A DNA stretch of 10,131 nucleotides from Bradyrhizobium sp. (lineage in GTDB: Bacteria > Pseudomonadota > Alphaproteobacteria > Rhizobiales > Xanthobacteraceae). This document shows, one piece after another, positions 1 through 6,402 of the stretch. The position numbers and the translations under genes are program-made. Within the stretch, counting starts at the first letter, position 1, and every line of letters starts with the position of its first letter. Location of the stretch: contig JAQGKJ010000725.1 in the NCBI GenBank assembly GCA_028290165.1, forward strand, positions 1 through 10,131. The letters run 5' to 3'. The notes under the pieces are model-generated. The model was not told where the DNA came from, made no database searches, and worked only from the letters and a program-made list of their open reading frames with translations.

Positions 1-442
1 CGGTGTCGATCATCGCCATGAAGATGTCGGGCGCCGCCTTGAGCAGATCCGGATCGATCGATTCCTTCGGCGAGCCGCCACCCGGTATCGAGATGCTCTC
101 GACGCCGCCGGCCACGATACAATCGGCACCGTCGGAGCGGATAGAATTCGCCGCCATCGCGATGGTCTGCAGTCCCGACGAGCAGAACCGGTTCACCGAG
201 ACGCCGGCGGTCGATTTCGGCATGCCGGCGAGCAGCGCGGCCTGGCGGCCGATGTTGGGTGCGCCGTGCGCGCAATTGCCGAGATAGCAGTCCTCGACGT
301 AGTCCTTGTCGACGCCGGCGCGCTCGACGGCGTGCTTGATGGCATGGGCCGCGATGGACATCGGCGGGGTGATGTTGAACCCGCCGCGACCGGATTTCGC
401 CAGTCCCGTGCGGGCATAAGAAACAATGACGGCTTCACGCAT
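1..442 (-). CDS. Thiolase (acetyl-CoA acetyltransferase), N-terminal part; 3' end outside window
   Basis: The first 147 codons of a thiolase-family enzyme (acyl-CoA + acetyl-CoA from 3-ketoacyl-CoA + CoA, or the reverse). The protein begins MREAVIVSYARTGLAKSGRG. The catalytic nucleophile is visible as Cys87 in NRFCSSGLQ (84-92), the thiolase active-site signature, followed by the GGVES-type segment typical of the N-terminal domain. The catalytic His and second Cys would lie beyond the window. The ATG at 442 has GGGAGA about 8 bases upstream. The N-terminus resembles FadA/AtoB-type degradative thiolases more than PcaF (3-oxoadipyl-CoA thiolase), but I cannot assign the substrate. It lies 165 bases downstream of the acyl-CoA synthetase on the same strand, so it may be in the same transcript or have its own promoter in the AT-richer stretch around 494-510. 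It would supply the final C-C cleavage after CoA activation by its neighbour. Confidence 0.93.
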   Translation of the reverse strand, partial: MREAVIVSYARTGLAKSGRGGFNITPPMSIAAHAIKHAVERAGVDKDYVEDCYLGNCAHGAPNIGRQAALLAGMPKSTAGVSVNRFCSSGLQTIAMAANSIRSDGADCIVAGGVESISIPGGGSPKESIDPDLLKAAPDIFMAMIDT

Positions 443-607
443 TTTTTTGATCTCCCTATGACCTGGCAGATTATGCCCTTCGAACGGCGGTATTCGTACA
501 TAATTATCGCCGGGGCAACGAAAATACCCCTGGTTTGGACTTCCGTTTGCGGGAATTCCGGCCTGCGGGATACCTGAAGACCAGGCTTCGCTCGGAGATG
601 ATGAAGC

Positions 608-2158
608 TCACACGATCCGCGAACTCTTGTTGCCCCAGTAGCGGTCGCGCAGCAGCCGCTTGTAGAGTTTGCCGGTCGGCAATCGCGGCAGTTCCGCCTC
701 GAAGTCGATCGAGCGCGGCACCTTCTGGCGCGACAGCGACTGGCTGCAGAACAACATCAGTTCCTCGGCGAGCGCCTGGCACGGCTCGATTCCCGGCATC
801 GGCTGCACCACCGCTTTCACCTCCTCGCCGAGATCGCCGTTGGGCACGCCGAACACCGCGGCATCCGCGATCTTGGGATGGGTGATCAGGAGGTTCTCGC
901 ATTCCTGCGGGTAGATGTTGACGCCGCCGCAGATGATCATGAAGGTCGCGCGGTCGGTCAGATAGAGATAGCCGTCACCGTCGACATAGCCGACGTCGCC
1001 GACCGTGCTCATGCTGCCGTCCGGCGAGCGCGCCTCTTTGGTCTTGTTCGGATCGTTGAAATATTCGAACGGCGTGGCGGTCTTGAACCAGACCGTGCCC
1101 GGCGTTCCAACCGGGCAGGGCTTCATGTTCTCATCGAGAATATGAAGGTCGCCGAGCAGCACCATGCCGACGCTGCCGCGGTGCGCCAGCCATTGCTCGC
1201 TGTCGCAGGCGGTGAAGCCAAGGCCCTCGGTGGCGCCGTAATATTCGTGGATGATCGGTCCCCACCACCGGATCATGTCGTCCTTCACCATCGAGGGACA
1301 GGGCGCCGCGGCGTGGATCGCGATCTCGAGCGACGACAGGTCGTAGCGTGATCGGATTTGCTCCGGCAGCTTCAGCATGCGCGAGAACATCGTCGGCACC
1401 AGCTGGCTGTGGGTGACACTCCATTTCTCCACCAGCACGAGATAACGCTCGGGATCGAAATGTTCCATGATGATCACGGTGCCGCCTTCGCGGATCGCCA
1501 GGTTGACCGCGGCCTGCGGCGCCGAATGATAGAGCGGCGCCGGCGACAGACAGATCATGCCCTCGCGGTACCGCCAAAGCTTTTGCAGGAAATCGAAGAT
1601 CGGCAATTGCTGCGTCGGCGATTGCTCGGGCAGCGGCCGCAGGATGCCCTTCGGCCGGCCGGTGGTGCCCGATGAATAAAGCATCGCGGTGCCGATGCAT
1701 TCGTCTGATATGGGCGTCTTGGGCAGTCCACGCGTCGCCTCCTGCAGGCCGATGATGCATTCGCTTTCGCCCGCACCATCGGCAACAATGCAGAGTTCGA
1801 CTTTCGGGCACTCCTTGAGCGCCTCGCGCGCAATATCAAGCTTTGCCACCGACGTGATCAGGACACGCGAAGCGCTGTTGTTGACGATGTAGGCGAGCTC
1901 GCCAGGGGTCAGATAGGAGTTGACGCAGGTGTAATAGAGTCCGGACCGCTCGCCGGCGTCGCAGGCCTCGAGGTAGCGGCTGTTGTTCTCCATGAAGATC
2001 GCATAGTGGTCGAGCCGCTTCAGGCCAAGCTTGCGCAACAGATGCGCGAGGCGATTGCTGCGCGCTTCCAGCTCGGCATAGGTCACGGCCTCACCGGAAT
2101 CAGCCATGATGAAGGCGGGCTGTAAGGGCCGGAGATGGGCGTGCTTGCCGGTGTACAT
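608..2158 (-). CDS. AMP-forming acyl-CoA synthetase (ANL superfamily)
   Basis: A 516-residue acyl-CoA synthetase, the usual family length. It activates a carboxylic acid with ATP to an acyl-AMP and then transfers it to CoA in the cytoplasm. Motifs in order: the P-loop YSSGTTGRPKG (161-171); YYGATEG (306-312), which contacts the adenylate; TVGDVGYVDGDGYLYLTDR (385-403), with the ribose-binding Asp; GGVNIYPQE (411-419); and PTGKLYKR (494-501), whose Lys497 is the expected adenylation lysine. The hinge region reads DRATFMIICGG (402-412), where many relatives have DRxKDMIISGG, so the usual hinge Lys/Asp pair is replaced. I believe such hinges occur in a subgroup of bacterial acyl-CoA synthetases. 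The ATG at 2158 has GGAG six bases upstream. The gene starts 18 bases after the stop of the dehydrogenase gene, so the two are almost certainly co-transcribed. The substrate is unknown; a medium-chain, dicarboxylic or aromatic acid from the same pathway is the natural guess. Confidence 0.93.
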   Translation of the reverse strand: MYTGKHAHLRPLQPAFIMADSGEAVTYAELEARSNRLAHLLRKLGLKRLDHYAIFMENNSRYLEACDAGERSGLYYTCVNSYLTPGELAYIVNNSASRVLITSVAKLDIAREALKECPKVELCIVADGAGESECIIGLQEATRGLPKTPISDECIGTAMLYSSGTTGRPKGILRPLPEQSPTQQLPIFDFLQKLWRYREGMICLSPAPLYHSAPQAAVNLAIREGGTVIIMEHFDPERYLVLVEKWSVTHSQLVPTMFSRMLKLPEQIRSRYDLSSLEIAIHAAAPCPSMVKDDMIRWWGPIIHEYYGATEGLGFTACDSEQWLAHRGSVGMVLLGDLHILDENMKPCPVGTPGTVWFKTATPFEYFNDPNKTKEARSPDGSMSTVGDVGYVDGDGYLYLTDRATFMIICGGVNIYPQECENLLITHPKIADAAVFGVPNGDLGEEVKAVVQPMPGIEPCQALAEELMLFCSQSLSRQKVPRSIDFEAELPRLPTGKLYKRLLRDRYWGNKSSRIV

Positions 2159-2176
2159 GGTGTCTCCAATATTTCT

Positions 2177-3331
2177 CTATGCGGCCAGAACAAGGATTTC
2201 GCGCACCTGCGCCGGGGTATCGATCTTGCGCGGGTTGCGCGGAATCCACGGCGTCCCCATCGCCTGTTCGGCGATGCGGTCGAAATGCTCGGGACCGATC
2301 TGCAACTCCTGCAGGCGGCGCGGCATTCCGAGGCTGCGGATAAAAGTATCCAGCACGTCGGCGGCGTCCTTGCCCGGTTGTCCCATCGCAGCCGATACCA
2401 GCGACTGCCGCTCGGCATTGTCTTGCTTGTTCCAGCGCAGCACCGACGGCAGCATCACGCACGAGGTATAGCCGTGGGGTACGTTGTAGACGGCGCCGAG
2501 CACATAGCCGATGCCATGGCTTGCGCCCATCGGCACGCCCGCCGATAACGGCCCCATCGAGAGCCAGGTACCAATCTGGCAATCCATCCTTGCGTCGAGA
2601 TCGAGAGGGTTCGCCTTCACCCGCGGCAGCGCCTGCGCCAGCATGGAAAGTCCCTTTAACGCCTGGGCGTCGGCGTAAGGATGCGCCTCGCGCGAGCACA
2701 GGCCTTCGACGCAATGATCGACGGCACGGATGCCGGTCGAAAGAAACAGCCATTCCGGCGTGTGCACGGTCACGGCGGGATCGAGGATCGCCGCGCGCGG
2801 CATCGCCAAATCATGGCGCAGCATCTCCTTGACCTTGGTGCGGGCGTTGGTGACGCCGGCAAGGGCGCTAAACTCGCCGCCGGCAATCGTCGTCGGCACG
2901 CTGACCTGGCGCACGGTCGGCGGATTCATCGGCGGCGCCACGCCCTTGACGGCGCGGACCCTGTCGATGTCCTCGACGCTGCGGATATCGTTGGCGAGGC
3001 AAATCTGCACCGCCTTGGCGCCGTCGGTGATCGAGCCGCCGCCGACCGTAACGATGAGATCGGCGCCCGCGCTGCGGGCCTGCGCGGTGGCGGCGATGAC
3101 GGCTTCGCGCGGCGTGTGCGGCGGCATCGCGTCGAAGGTCCCGACACAACGCGACCCCAGCGCTGTCCGGATTTTCTCGATCTCGTTGGTATTTCGATTG
3201 AGCGTGCCGCTGACCATCAGGAAGGCCCGCCCGGCCTGCAGGCGGTCCATCTGGGCTACGACGGCATCCCGGGCCGGGCGGCCGAAAACCACCTCGTCCA
3301 TCGCGCCGAAAACGACACGTCCCGTGTGCAT
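2177..3331 (-). CDS. Iron-containing alcohol dehydrogenase family, maleylacetate-reductase-like
   Basis: A 384-residue protein of the Fe-ADH / dehydroquinate-synthase-like superfamily, NAD(P)H-dependent. It carries the dinucleotide signature GGGSITDGAKA (97-107), VPTTIAGGEFSALAGVTN (145-162) as in maleylacetate reductases, and His272 and His286, spaced 14 apart as are the two C-terminal metal-ligand histidines of FucO-type enzymes. At the first metal site the usual D-x3-H is replaced: the segment GIRAVDHCVEG (200-210) keeps His206 but has Arg202 where classical Fe-ADHs have the Asp ligand. This and the PTT-GGEF region favour a maleylacetate-reductase-like enzyme (maleylacetate to 3-oxoadipate in (hydroxy)quinol or resorcinol catabolism) over an ordinary alcohol dehydrogenase. 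The ATG at 3331 has GGGAGG about 9 bases upstream. It appears to be the first gene of the minus-strand set, followed by the acyl-CoA synthetase and the thiolase. Family assignment is firm; the exact substrate is inferred. Confidence 0.87.
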   Translation of the reverse strand: MHTGRVVFGAMDEVVFGRPARDAVVAQMDRLQAGRAFLMVSGTLNRNTNEIEKIRTALGSRCVGTFDAMPPHTPREAVIAATAQARSAGADLIVTVGGGSITDGAKAVQICLANDIRSVEDIDRVRAVKGVAPPMNPPTVRQVSVPTTIAGGEFSALAGVTNARTKVKEMLRHDLAMPRAAILDPAVTVHTPEWLFLSTGIRAVDHCVEGLCSREAHPYADAQALKGLSMLAQALPRVKANPLDLDARMDCQIGTWLSMGPLSAGVPMGASHGIGYVLGAVYNVPHGYTSCVMLPSVLRWNKQDNAERQSLVSAAMGQPGKDAADVLDTFIRSLGMPRRLQELQIGPEHFDRIAEQAMGTPWIPRNPRKIDTPAQVREILVLAA

Positions 3332-3570
3332 GACGATTGTCCTCCCGAACGGATTGGTTTGTTGCTTGCAGACAATCTAGCGGGGGAGACGCGGGGAGGG
3401 GAGCCAAAAAAGGTCCGATACGCTTCATTCGGGCTGCGCCTGCCTTGCTCCTCGGAATGTCAAATCCAAACGCAAATCCGCATTCCCGCGGCGCGAAGCG
3501 CCCGAGTTGTACATGAACCGCTCGCGCCCAAAGGGCGTGGGGAACGCCGGATGCCCAATGCACCCGCAGC

Positions 3571-3598
3571 CTCGTGTGCAATGTAGAAAGCACACGAG
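3571..3598. repeat. Perfect 9-bp inverted repeat inside the intergenic repeat
   Basis: CTCGTGTGC (3571-3579) and GCACACGAG (3590-3598) are exact inverse complements separated by a 10-base loop. The hairpin lies within the dispersed repeat and has no T-run on either side, so it does not look like a simple intrinsic terminator. It may be a structural element of the repeat. Confidence 0.7.
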
Positions 3599-4023
3599 TG
3601 TAGTCACCACAGGTCCTCCGGATCAGCCCGGCGCTCCCGCACGCAATGGTTTTAACGGTTTCCTTCGTGCTCTCCCCGGTGATCGGCTTGTTGTCACCGT
3701 CGCCGGCGGATTAACGTTTTGTCCGCGCCCGGTCGGGCCGACAAACCTCCGCCAACTTGACGCCAGCGCCGGGGCGTCAGGACCACACGACTTCGCCGTC
3801 CGCAGCAACATCTCTCGTCTGTGCGCTTGGCGATCGCTCACAGGCTTGCGCCCGCCCAGCGATCCCATTGCGCCCAACGCTGCCGCGTCCACCGCATCCC
3901 ACCCCGCGTCCGTGACGATCGCGATACTCACCTGTTTGGGGCAGGACAGCGCGAGTTATAGGAGTGATTTGGGTTCGGAAAAACAGAAATATTTTTGCAA
4001 ATGGGGCTGGACAGGGCAAACGC

Positions 4024-4072
4024 ACGAACCCTCGCTGATTTGCCCGTCGGGCAAAAAAATCAGCGCGTTCGT
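4024..4072 (-). terminator. Long three-part hairpin downstream of the M20 peptidase gene
   Basis: Three nested inverted repeats line up: ACGAAC/GTTCGT (4024-4029 with 4067-4072), CGCTGAT/ATCAGCG (4033-4039 with 4059-4065), and an inner TTGCCCG/CGGGCAA palindrome around 4040-4054. On the minus strand it begins 34 bases after the peptidase stop, so it could end that transcript. The T-run lies inside the structure rather than after it, so it is not a textbook intrinsic terminator. It is also part of the dispersed repeat and may have a different role. Confidence 0.4.
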
Positions 4073-4106
4073 AGCTCGAAGAGCGTCGATTTACGATCAT
4101 CACTCG

Positions 4107-5558
4107 TTAGCCGCCGCCCGATAACATCTTCACCAGCCGATAAAGATAGTCTTGTCCTTCGTAGAAGGATTTCACGAGAACGCGTTCGTCCTTGCCATGG
4201 ATCCGGCTGTCGTTGATATCACTCGCCATCCCGGACTGGCCGTAGGTGGGAATACCGGCATTTCGCAGGAAGCTGCCATCGGTGGCGCCGGGGATCATGG
4301 TCGGAAGCACGACGATTCCAGGCCAGAACTGCTGCGATAATTTCTCGATGGCCCCCATCACCTCTTCATTGAGGGCCGACGGCGCGCTCAACACCGGCTT
4401 GTCGAGTTGCGTGACCGTGATCTGATCGTCCGCCAGCACGCGCTCCAGCGTTGCCTTGACCTCGTCGACGGGATCGCCGGGCATGATCCGGCAGTTGACC
4501 TTGGCGCTCGCCAGTTGCGGCAGCGCGTTGATCGCCTGGCCTGCCTCCAGCATCGTCGCCACGCAGGTGGTACGCAGTTCGGCGTTGAAGAACGGATTGG
4601 CGGCGAGCCGAACGAATGACATCGCGGCCGGGTCCGGTTTATCCGACAGCACCGCGCGCATATCGGCCGCGGTCTGCTCGTTTTCGAATTGGGCTAAGCG
4701 TTCGAAGTAGGCGCGCGTAGTCTCGTTGAGCTTCAGCGGAAAGCTGAACCTGGAGAGCCGCACCAATCCTTCCGCCAGATGATAGATCGCATTGTCCTTC
4801 ATCGGGACCGCGCTGTGGCCGCCCTTGTTCCTGACGTCGAGCTGGTAGGTCAGCGCGACCTTCTCGCTGGTCTGGACGCTGTTCCGGATCGGCTTGCCGT
4901 CCTTCAGCCCGACGCCGCCGCCTTCGTTCAACGCGAATTCGGCATCGATCAGGCCACGATGGTTCTTGAGCAGCCACTGGATTCCGAGCGCGTCGCGGTC
5001 AAAGATTTCCTCATCCGTCTCGAGCACGACGATGAGGTCACGGTCGGGCTTGTAGCCTTCCTGCTTGTAGCGAATGAGATTGGCGACAAAGGCCGCCGCC
5101 ATGTATTTGTCGTCACCGCTGCCGCGCGCGTAGTAATAGCCGTCTTTTTCGGTCAACTTGAAGGGCTCGACCGACCAGTCCTCGCGGTTGGCCGGCACGA
5201 CGTCGAGATGCGCCATCAAGAGGATCGGTTTTCGCGCGCCCGTGCCATGCAATCGGGCGACCAGATTGCCCTTGCGCGGCGCCGGCGAGAACGCGTGAAT
5301 GTCGGCGTCCGCAAAGCCTGCGGTCCGCAGACGCGCCGCCATGGCCTCGGCCGCTTGCGCGGTGTCGCCGGTCGCGGTCACCGTGTTGATCTCGACGAGC
5401 TCCTTGTAGATGTCGAAGGCAAGCTGCTGCTGCGGGTTCAGTGCTTCGGCGGCAGCGGGCTTCGAGGCTAGCGGGAGAAACGAGAGCGAAGCGGCAAACA
5501 ACGCGATCCAAACGCATTTCCGCGGCGTAAAACCTCGACGCCAGATTTCTCCAGACAT
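4107..5558 (-). CDS. Secreted M20 family metallopeptidase (ArgE/DapE/CPG2-like)
   Basis: A 483-residue di-zinc amidohydrolase or carboxypeptidase. Residues 1-38 form a signal peptide: basic residues, then a hydrophobic core (about 16-30) and an AAAEA cleavage region near 36-38, so it should act in the periplasm. Metal-site motifs run in family order: MAHLDVVP (His117, Asp119), GSGDDK (bridging Asp149), ETDEE (general base Glu183, ligand Glu184), NEGGG (Glu212), GGHSAVP (His248, dimerisation domain), and RIHGKDER with the last ligand His454. All expected ligands are present. The ATG at 5558 has GGGAGA five bases upstream. M20 enzymes cleave N-acyl amino acids, dipeptides or folyl-glutamates; the substrate cannot be read here. 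It is separated on both sides by repeat-bearing gaps (over 360 bases upstream and about 775 downstream) and is probably transcribed alone. Confidence 0.92.
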   Translation of the reverse strand: MSGEIWRRGFTPRKCVWIALFAASLSFLPLASKPAAAEALNPQQQLAFDIYKELVEINTVTATGDTAQAAEAMAARLRTAGFADADIHAFSPAPRKGNLVARLHGTGARKPILLMAHLDVVPANREDWSVEPFKLTEKDGYYYARGSGDDKYMAAAFVANLIRYKQEGYKPDRDLIVVLETDEEIFDRDALGIQWLLKNHRGLIDAEFALNEGGGVGLKDGKPIRNSVQTSEKVALTYQLDVRNKGGHSAVPMKDNAIYHLAEGLVRLSRFSFPLKLNETTRAYFERLAQFENEQTAADMRAVLSDKPDPAAMSFVRLAANPFFNAELRTTCVATMLEAGQAINALPQLASAKVNCRIMPGDPVDEVKATLERVLADDQITVTQLDKPVLSAPSALNEEVMGAIEKLSQQFWPGIVVLPTMIPGATDGSFLRNAGIPTYGQSGMASDINDSRIHGKDERVLVKSFYEGQDYLYRLVKMLSGGG

Positions 5559-5727
5559 CTCGTTCTCCCAAGAATGCCCGCCCCCGGAAGATCAATTCAG
5601 ACAGGTAACCGGCTCGCTGGCAAGGTATCGGAGCCAGACAGTTCTGCGGCTCAGCTATTCCTGCGCGCATTCCGCTCGTGTCGAATCTGACCGGGCGTCG
5701 TGGCCACATGGGTCGAGACGCGGGGGC

Positions 5728-5792
5728 GCCTCGAAGGGTGCTTGTGGCAATCCTTCGAGGCTCGCCGAAGTGGCTCGCACCTCAGGATGACG
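5728..5792 (-). repeat. REP-like palindromic element, copy 1 (reads on the minus strand)
   Basis: It contains GCCTCGAAGG (5728-5737) and its inverse complement CCTTCGAGGC (5752-5761), followed by CACCTCAGGATGACG (5778-5792). Read on the minus strand it begins CGTCATCCTGAGGTG and later has GCCTCGAAGGAT, the pattern of a palindromic repeat I know from intergenic regions of Bradyrhizobium and Rhodopseudomonas. It lies in the 5559-5926 gap, which has no gene. The rest of that gap holds the second copy and, next to 5558, presumably the peptidase promoter. Confidence 0.7.
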
Positions 5793-5863
5793 TCGGTGTG
5801 CGCTGCGAATGCTTCCCAGCCCCTAGGGCGGAATAGCCCATTCTGCGATCTTTCATACGCCGC

Positions 5864-5904
5864 CGTCATCCTGAGGTGAGCGCTCTTGCGCGCCTCGAAG
5901 GATG
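5864..5904 (+). repeat. REP-like palindromic element, copy 2 (inverted relative to copy 1)
   Basis: CGTCATCCTGAGGTG (5864-5878) is a perfect 15-base inverse complement of 5778-5792. The copy folds on itself: CATCCT (5867-5872) pairs with AGGATG (5899-5904), and GAGGTG (5873-5878) pairs with CGCCTC (5891-5896) with one G-T pair and a two-base bulge. It lies just downstream of the cytochrome c stop on the minus strand, where REP-like stem-loops often protect or end transcripts. Confidence 0.7.
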
Positions 5905-5926
5905 AGACCCGGAGCGCGAAACGCTG

Positions 5927-6361
5927 TTAGCGGCGAACGGTCTTGACGTCGTCGGCGGTCACTGCGTCCTTGTAGTTATTGCCGAAATGGGTCCGCAGGT
6001 AATTCACCACGGCGGCCACCTGATCGTCGCTCATCATCGCCCCGAATGGCGGCATTCCGCGTTGCCCGTTGACGATGATGGCGACGGGATATCCGCTGGC
6101 CCCGAGATTGCTGTTGCCCGCGAGCGATGGATAGGTGCCCGCGCCGGTCGCGCCCTCGCCGTCGGCCATGTGGCAGCCGCGACAGACGCCGGCGAACAAT
6201 TCCTCGCCGCTCATTTCAACAAACCGAAAGCCCTGGCTCAACGCGCGCTCCGACGCCGAGGGCCCGGCGTTTTGCGCATACGCCACGAACGACAACAGCG
6301 AGAGCGCCGCTATCACCGTCACGGCGACACTTGCGCGAAGAATTGAGTTTGCCTGCATCAT
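5927..6361 (-). CDS. Periplasmic class I c-type cytochrome, partner of the adjacent amine oxidase
   Basis: A 144-residue secreted monohaem cytochrome c. Residues 1-29 form a signal peptide (MMQANSILRASVAVTVIAAL, then a hydrophobic stretch ending AYAQ). The haem site is CRGCH (Cys60, Cys63, His64), and Met103 in RGMPPFG is the likely sixth ligand, followed by the usual C-terminal helix (DDQVAAVVNYLR). The open frame extends upstream to 6475, but that adds a basic, non-signal stretch overlapping the oxidase gene, so I chose the ATG at 6361 (the next codon, 6358, is also ATG). No strong ribosome site precedes it, so translation may be coupled to the upstream gene. It starts 41 bases after the stop of the FAD amine oxidase gene on the same strand. 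By context it should accept electrons from that enzyme in the periplasm and pass them to the respiratory chain, as CycN does for NicA2. The pairing is inferred. Confidence 0.88.
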   Translation of the reverse strand: MMQANSILRASVAVTVIAALSLLSFVAYAQNAGPSASERALSQGFRFVEMSGEELFAGVCRGCHMADGEGATGAGTYPSLAGNSNLGASGYPVAIIVNGQRGMPPFGAMMSDDQVAAVVNYLRTHFGNNYKDAVTADDVKTVRR

Positions 6362-6402
6362 CCGGACAATATCCAAAAAAATCCCGCCTCGATGACATGG
6401 CG

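Larger units (their letters stand above)
3430..4080 (-). repeat. Dispersed Bradyrhizobium-type intergenic repeat (gene-free region 3332-4106)
   Basis: About 775 bases between the dehydrogenase start and the M20 peptidase stop hold no convincing gene. Most of it resembles, read on the minus strand, a long repeat I remember from many Bradyrhizobium intergenic regions. Recognisable fragments in its conceptual translations are FCKWGWTGQ, GPDAPALASSWR, GRGQNVNPPATVT and RLRVHWASG, in different frames, as expected for a noncoding repeat often mis-annotated as small hypothetical proteins. It contains several strong hairpins (4024-4072, 3571-3598, and shorter ones at 3490-3502 and 3525-3537). Boundaries are approximate, I see no transposase or terminal inverted repeats, and the family call rests on memory. 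The remaining bases, 3332-3430, should carry the promoter of the catabolic genes, but I find no clear -35/-10 pair there. Confidence 0.6.

Noticed and set aside
512..530. GGGG/CCCC inverted repeat between the acyl-CoA synthetase and the thiolase as a terminator
   Set aside because: Only four pairs around an 11-base loop and no T-run; too weak to support.
3458..3463. Minus-strand TTGACA as the -35 of a promoter for the catabolic genes
   Set aside because: A perfect hexamer, but no -10-like sequence 16-19 bases downstream, and it lies about 127 bases from the start codon near the repeat's edge.
2681..3586. A 301-codon plus-strand open frame opposite the dehydrogenase
   Set aside because: Antisense shadow of a well-supported gene in high-GC DNA, rich in Arg, His and Ala and with no recognisable motif. 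The same applies to 4779-5471, 6604-7368 and 878-1351.
3507..4124. A 205-codon plus-strand open frame between the dehydrogenase and the M20 peptidase
   Set aside because: Its sequence matches translated fragments of the dispersed repeat, it overlaps the end of the peptidase gene on the other strand, and it has no domain or ribosome site. Minus-strand frames in the same stretch (3425-3610, 3623-3931, 3777-4103) fail for the same reason.
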